From Bermanella sp. WJH001 (GTDB lineage: Bacteria; Pseudomonadota; Gammaproteobacteria; Pseudomonadales; Oceanobacteraceae), in assembly GCF_030070105.1 (NCBI RefSeq), contig NZ_JASJOO010000006.1:357888-416180 (forward strand): a stretch of 58,293 nucleotides of DNA, written 5' to 3'. Of this stretch, positions 55,385 to 58,293 are shown piece by piece. Both the position numbers and the translations under genes were made by a program. Within the stretch, counting starts at the first letter, position 1; each line of letters opens with the position of its first letter. Under the pieces are notes generated by a model. The model was not told the DNA's origin. It did no database searches and worked only from the letters and a program-made list of their open reading frames with translations.

Positions 55385-55638
55385 TGTCCGATCATCATGA
55401 TTCAGATGGCTGGTTTGATAAGCCTGAAAACGTCAGCAAAATGTTAAAAGTTTTTTATGTGGTTTGTGTGCTGTTAGTCATCGCAGATTTCATTGTTCAT
55501 CGTCATATTTATCATAGCTGGGAAAACGTTCCTGCGTTTTATGCTATCTACGGCTTTGTGGGTTGTTCCGTACTTGTATTCATCGCGAAATGGATGCGTA
55601 CATTTTTGATGCGTGGTGAGGATTACTACGATGAGTAA
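55384..55638 (+). CDS. Small two-helix protein of the antiporter operon
   Basis: This 84-residue protein has an acidic, histidine-rich start (MSDHHDSDGWFDKPENV), a first helix FYVVCVLLVIADFIVHRHIY, a short hairpin and a second helix FYAIYGFVGCSVLVFIAKWM. It ends with charged residues. It matches no Mrp subunit A-G. It is tightly coupled on both sides, overlapping the next start by eight bases, so it is probably a real accessory subunit. Function unknown. Confidence 0.8.
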   Translation: MSDHHDSDGWFDKPENVSKMLKVFYVVCVLLVIADFIVHRHIYHSWENVPAFYAIYGFVGCSVLVFIAKWMRTFLMRGEDYYDE

Positions 55639-57343
55639 TGTGATTCCATTTCTTCCTTTAATGTTAGGTGCACTGGCGGCGTTATTATTACGCGGCTGGA
55701 TTCGTAACATTATTATGCTTGCGGCACCGGTACTGGGTGCATTGAATTTAATGGGCTTAGAACACGGTGTGTTTTGGTCGATGGAATTTATGGGTTATGC
55801 CCTTGAGCCTGTTAAGGTCGATAAATTGAGCTTAATGTTTGGTTATTTATTCCACTTAGCGGCTTTAATTGCCATCATCTATGCGCTACATGTGAAAGAT
55901 ACCGTGCAGCACGTTGCAGGCTTAGCATATGCGGCCAGTGCAGTAGGAGCGGTCTTTGCCGGTGACCTGTTAACGTTATTTGTTTTTTGGGAGTTACTTG
56001 CCCTTACTTCTGTATTTTTAATCTGGGCTCGCCGAACTGATCGTGCATATTCTTCTGGGATTCGTTATCTCATCATACAAGTCTTGTCAGGTGTTTTATT
56101 GCTGGCAGGTTTGCTGATTTTTGCCAGTGTGAACAATAGCCTGCTGTTTACTCATATTGGTCTAGAGCATGAGGGCATTGCAGAAGTGGGTGCGTGGTTA
56201 ATTTTTGGCGCCTTCGGTATTAAATCTGCGTTTCCATTTGTTCATAACTGGTTAACGGATTCTTATCCTGAGTCTACACCTTCAGGTACCATTTTCTTAG
56301 CGTCTTTCACTACTAAAGTGGCTGTTTATGCGTTTGCTCGTGGTTTTGCTGGTGAAGAAATATTGGTCTGGATTGGTGTCACCATGGCATGTTTCCCAAT
56401 TTTCTTTGCGGTTATTGAAAACGACCTTCGTCGAGTGCTGGCTTACAGTTTGATTAACCAGATTGGTTTCATGATTGTAGGTATTGGTATCGGTACGGCA
56501 TTAGCGTTAAACGGCGCTGTGGCTCATGCCTTTAACGACGTAATCTTTAAAGGCCTTTTAATGATGACCATGGGGGCGGTTCTGCACATGACAGGCAAAA
56601 TCAATGGTTCTGAGTTAGGCGGTTTGTATAAAAGTATGCCCAAGACAGCCATATTATGTATTGTGGGTGCGGCGTCTATTTCGGCCTTCCCGCTATTCAG
56701 TGGCTTTGTATCAAAATCCATGATCATGGCGGCAGCGGTGAAAGAAGGGTATGACTATGTTTGGTTGGCGCTACTGTTTGCCGCGGCAGGTGTATTCCAC
56801 CATGCAGGTATCAAAATTCCATATTTTGCGTTCTTTGCTCACGACTCTGGTATTCGTACTACTGAGCCGCCTAAGAATATGCTGATTGCCATGACTCTCG
56901 GTGCGCTGGCTTGTGTCATCTTGGGTACGTTCCCAGCACAAACCGTGTATGCATTACTGCCTTGGGAGCATAGTTATCAACCATATGATTTAACTCATGT
57001 GCTAACTCAATTGCAGTTGTTGTTCTTCTCGGCACTGGCATTTGTTTGGCTAAACTTACGCAACCTTTATCCACCTGAGTTGCCTTCGACGAACCTGGAT
57101 GCAGATTGGTTGTATCGTAAGTTGGCGCCTGCATTTATAAAACGTAGTGCGTGTATGCTTTACGGTGTTTATGAAAAAATGGAGCAGTCGCTGGTTACTG
57201 CGATTAAAAAAATAATTCATCACTCATATGATGCAGAGGAAGACCGCCCTAAAGGTTACTTTGCAAAACTGTGGCCCACTGAAACTATGGTGTTATGGGT
57301 TGCGGTCTTATTGACGGTTTATTTGGTTCTTTACTACATATAA
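55631..57343 (+). CDS. Antiporter D-type subunit 3, with C-terminal extension
   Basis: The ATG at 55631 has GAGG upstream and gives 570 residues (an open frame from 55613 is not needed). It keeps LFVFWELLALTSVFLIWARR (helix-5 glutamate) and GAFGIKSAFPFVHNWLTDSYPESTPSGTIFLASFTTKVAVYAF (two lysines). After the antiporter core it has about 90 more residues, NLDADWLYRKLAPAF, an amphipathic stretch and a last membrane helix (TMVLWVAVLLTVYLVLYYI), suggestive of the lateral-helix end of large antiporter subunits. It is the last gene of the operon. Confidence 0.92.
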   Translation: MSNVIPFLPLMLGALAALLLRGWIRNIIMLAAPVLGALNLMGLEHGVFWSMEFMGYALEPVKVDKLSLMFGYLFHLAALIAIIYALHVKDTVQHVAGLAYAASAVGAVFAGDLLTLFVFWELLALTSVFLIWARRTDRAYSSGIRYLIIQVLSGVLLLAGLLIFASVNNSLLFTHIGLEHEGIAEVGAWLIFGAFGIKSAFPFVHNWLTDSYPESTPSGTIFLASFTTKVAVYAFARGFAGEEILVWIGVTMACFPIFFAVIENDLRRVLAYSLINQIGFMIVGIGIGTALALNGAVAHAFNDVIFKGLLMMTMGAVLHMTGKINGSELGGLYKSMPKTAILCIVGAASISAFPLFSGFVSKSMIMAAAVKEGYDYVWLALLFAAAGVFHHAGIKIPYFAFFAHDSGIRTTEPPKNMLIAMTLGALACVILGTFPAQTVYALLPWEHSYQPYDLTHVLTQLQLLFFSALAFVWLNLRNLYPPELPSTNLDADWLYRKLAPAFIKRSACMLYGVYEKMEQSLVTAIKKIIHHSYDAEEDRPKGYFAKLWPTETMVLWVAVLLTVYLVLYYI

Positions 57344-57838
57344 TACTGTTCAATGTAATCCTTATCCTGCTGACAAATACTGTTAATTCTTTAGCGGTAT
57401 TTGTTGGGGGCTCATCTAGCTAATAATGTGTTTAAGTTATCATCCAAAACCATCATGGGCCTTAAATGCTGTTGGTTTGTAAAACTGCACAGTACGTTTT
57501 GCTAGTAACTAAGCTTCCATACAAAACTAGCTAACCTACTATTTTGATGGGCCTCGGCTGCTCAGGTTCATGATCTTATTCGTAGCCTTTACTGCCTGGA
57601 ATTACCACTCTTTATAAATTACTCCCCCTTTATATTAAGAGGTGTCGTCAAATCCACCCGTTTAAATACCTGGTCTAGTATCTATAGTGGTGCAGGCTTG
57701 GATTGCCCAAGGTGGTGATATATCTATCAAGGCTTCTAATCTTCCATCCAAAAATAACCATCGGTTAAGCGAATAGCTGCACCTGTGGCTGTTATTTCAA
57801 GCCTAAACATCTTTTTGTAGTTTATTTACAAAATAGCG
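57344..57838. other. Non-coding region after the antiporter operon
   Basis: These 495 bases hold no credible gene and no strong terminator. An 8-bp stem ACAAATAC/GTATTTGT with a 16-base loop at 57373-57404 is followed by GGGGG rather than T, so it is a poor terminator candidate. The rRNA promoter cluster begins at its right edge. Confidence 0.5.
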
Positions 57839-57866
57839 TTGACAGAAAACCTCAGGTGCGTAGAAT
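57839..57866 (+). promoter_or_regulatory. rRNA operon promoter P1
   Basis: TTGACA at 57839-57844, 16-base spacer, TAGAAT at 57861-57866, then GC-rich discriminator GCGCC. The same TAGAAT plus GCGC pattern recurs twice downstream, which supports a stable-RNA promoter under growth-rate control. Confidence 0.85.
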
Positions 57867-57983
57867 GCGCCACCTCAACAAGGCAAGCCGATTATTAAAT
57901 CGAAACTAAATTGTTGATTTTGAAAGAAAAAATAAGTTTTAAAGTGTTTTAAAAACAGTTTGAAACAAACTTTCAAAAAGAGG

Positions 57984-58011
57984 TTGACGCAAGTGATTAT
58001 CACTGTAGAAT
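57984..58011 (+). promoter_or_regulatory. rRNA operon promoter P2
   Basis: TTGACG at 57984-57989, 16-base spacer, TAGAAT at 58006-58011, then GCGCGCCTCGCTT. The segment TGTAGAATGCGCGCCTCGCT is nearly repeated at P3. A- and T-tracts upstream (57920-57980) look like an UP element. Confidence 0.87.
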
Positions 58012-58029
58012 GCGCGCCTCGCTTGAGCA

Positions 58030-58078
58030 AAGACCTTCTGGGAAGTGCTTAAGTACCTTGATTTAAGGTCTTGTTTTT
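58030..58078 (+). other. Hairpin with T-run between P2 and P3
   Basis: AAGACCTT at 58030-58037 and AAGGTCTT at 58065-58072 form an 8-bp stem with a 27-base loop, followed by GTTTTT. It could weaken or end transcripts from P1 and P2 before the leader, or it may be chance. Confidence 0.4.
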
Positions 58079-58101
58079 AAAAACAAAATTACAAATTAAG
58101 G

Positions 58102-58129
58102 TTGACATAGGAAAGCGGTTCTGTAGAAT
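58102..58129 (+). promoter_or_regulatory. rRNA operon promoter P3
   Basis: TTGACA at 58102-58107, 16-base spacer, TAGAAT at 58124-58129, then ACGCGCCTCGCTT. It is the promoter closest to the 16S leader and has the best -35 together with P1. Confidence 0.88.
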
Positions 58130-58135
58130 ACGCGC

Positions 58136-58293
58136 CTCGCTTCGAGAGAAGCTCTGCACTAACCAGGTTAGAAAGCAGAAAAGAAATGGCCAGTCCGAGC
58201 GACGGTCACGATCTTTAAAAACGAATTCAGACAATTCGTGTGGGTACTTACCGAGAGTCGAGATGTACAGCTTCTTAGGAAGCAATACAGACT
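58136..58293 (+). other. 16S rRNA leader (5' end of an rRNA operon, gene outside the window)
   Basis: After P3 the sequence contains ATCTTTAAAAA (58211-58221), like the boxA of rRNA antitermination sites, and a box-B-like hairpin CGAATT-CAGAC-AATTCG at 58222-58238, then GTGTGGGTACTTACCGAGAG. That order and wording is typical of gammaproteobacterial 16S leaders. The mature 16S gene is not reached by position 58293. Confidence 0.85.

Noticed and set aside
49906-57343. Group 4 hydrogenase or DAB-type bicarbonate uptake operon
   Set aside because: No hydrogenase large or small subunit, no iron-sulfur protein and no DUF2309 protein is encoded next to the antiporter genes within the window.
57344-57838. 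tRNA or small RNA gene between the antiporter operon and rRNA promoters
   Set aside because: No cloverleaf, no CCA end and no promoter-terminator pair could be found by eye.

Overview
The window reads as chromosome of a marine, aerobic gammaproteobacterium of moderate GC content, most like Oceanospirillales-type genera. This placement is an inference from protein resemblance (DUF6160-like secreted proteins, a liu leucine-catabolism operon, an Mrp-type antiporter with several D-type subunits, CmoA/CmoB/CmoM, PdxH, QueC/QueE) and from the style of the rRNA promoters; no rRNA or marker tree was available. I see no phage, plasmid, insertion sequence, CRISPR array or tRNA gene.

Layout. 0.5-5.4 kb: a small secreted protein and three paralogous DUF6160-like secreted proteins, the middle one half length. 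Between the second and third lies about 1.1 kb of non-coding repeats: five copies of a roughly 135-bp unit built from paired GC-rich hairpins, then 14 tandem copies of a 7-bp unit. 5.5-12.5 kb: YgiQ radical-SAM protein, CBS-domain protein, MipA/OmpV porin-like protein, a Tim44-like membrane protein with an acyl desaturase, a lipoprotein and a small unknown. 12.6-19.9 kb: the complete leucine/isovalerate operon liuR-liuA-liuB-liuC-liuD-mvaB on the minus strand, with a palindromic LiuR-type operator and inserted REP-like palindromes.

20.3-30.6 kb: transglutaminase-like protein, TonB receptor, TruC with a divergent duplicate of its own 5' end just upstream, an extended SDR, cmoA-cmoB, a YbaK deacylase, a LysR regulator divergent from a monooxygenase/DUF2798 pair, cmoM and an outer-membrane protein. 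30.6-49.1 kb: class V aminotransferase with a hybrid histidine kinase whose ATPase domain looks degenerate, MoaA, RlmJ, MgtC, PpnP, a UvrD-like helicase, PhnA-like protein, SDR, sugar-phosphate mutarotase with TatD, PdxH, a cupin, a crotonase with a lipoprotein, an orphan histidine kinase and queC-queE.

49.9-57.3 kb: a nine-gene Mrp/Mnh-type cation/proton antiporter operon of unusual composition: E, F, G, a fused MbhD/E-MnhB protein, C, three separate D-type antiporter subunits and a small two-helix protein. The subunit order matches the membrane antiporter half of archaeal membrane-bound hydrogenases. The last 450 bases hold three consecutive strong promoters with GC-rich discriminators and a leader with an antitermination-like hairpin. 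This is the upstream region of an rRNA operon whose 16S gene should start just beyond the window.

The strongest candidates for a second look are the DUF6160 cluster with its repeat arrays, the three-D-subunit antiporter, the ATGA-coupled truC 5' duplicate, the degenerate hybrid kinase and the perfect 21-bp inverted repeat that contains the ygiQ start codon.
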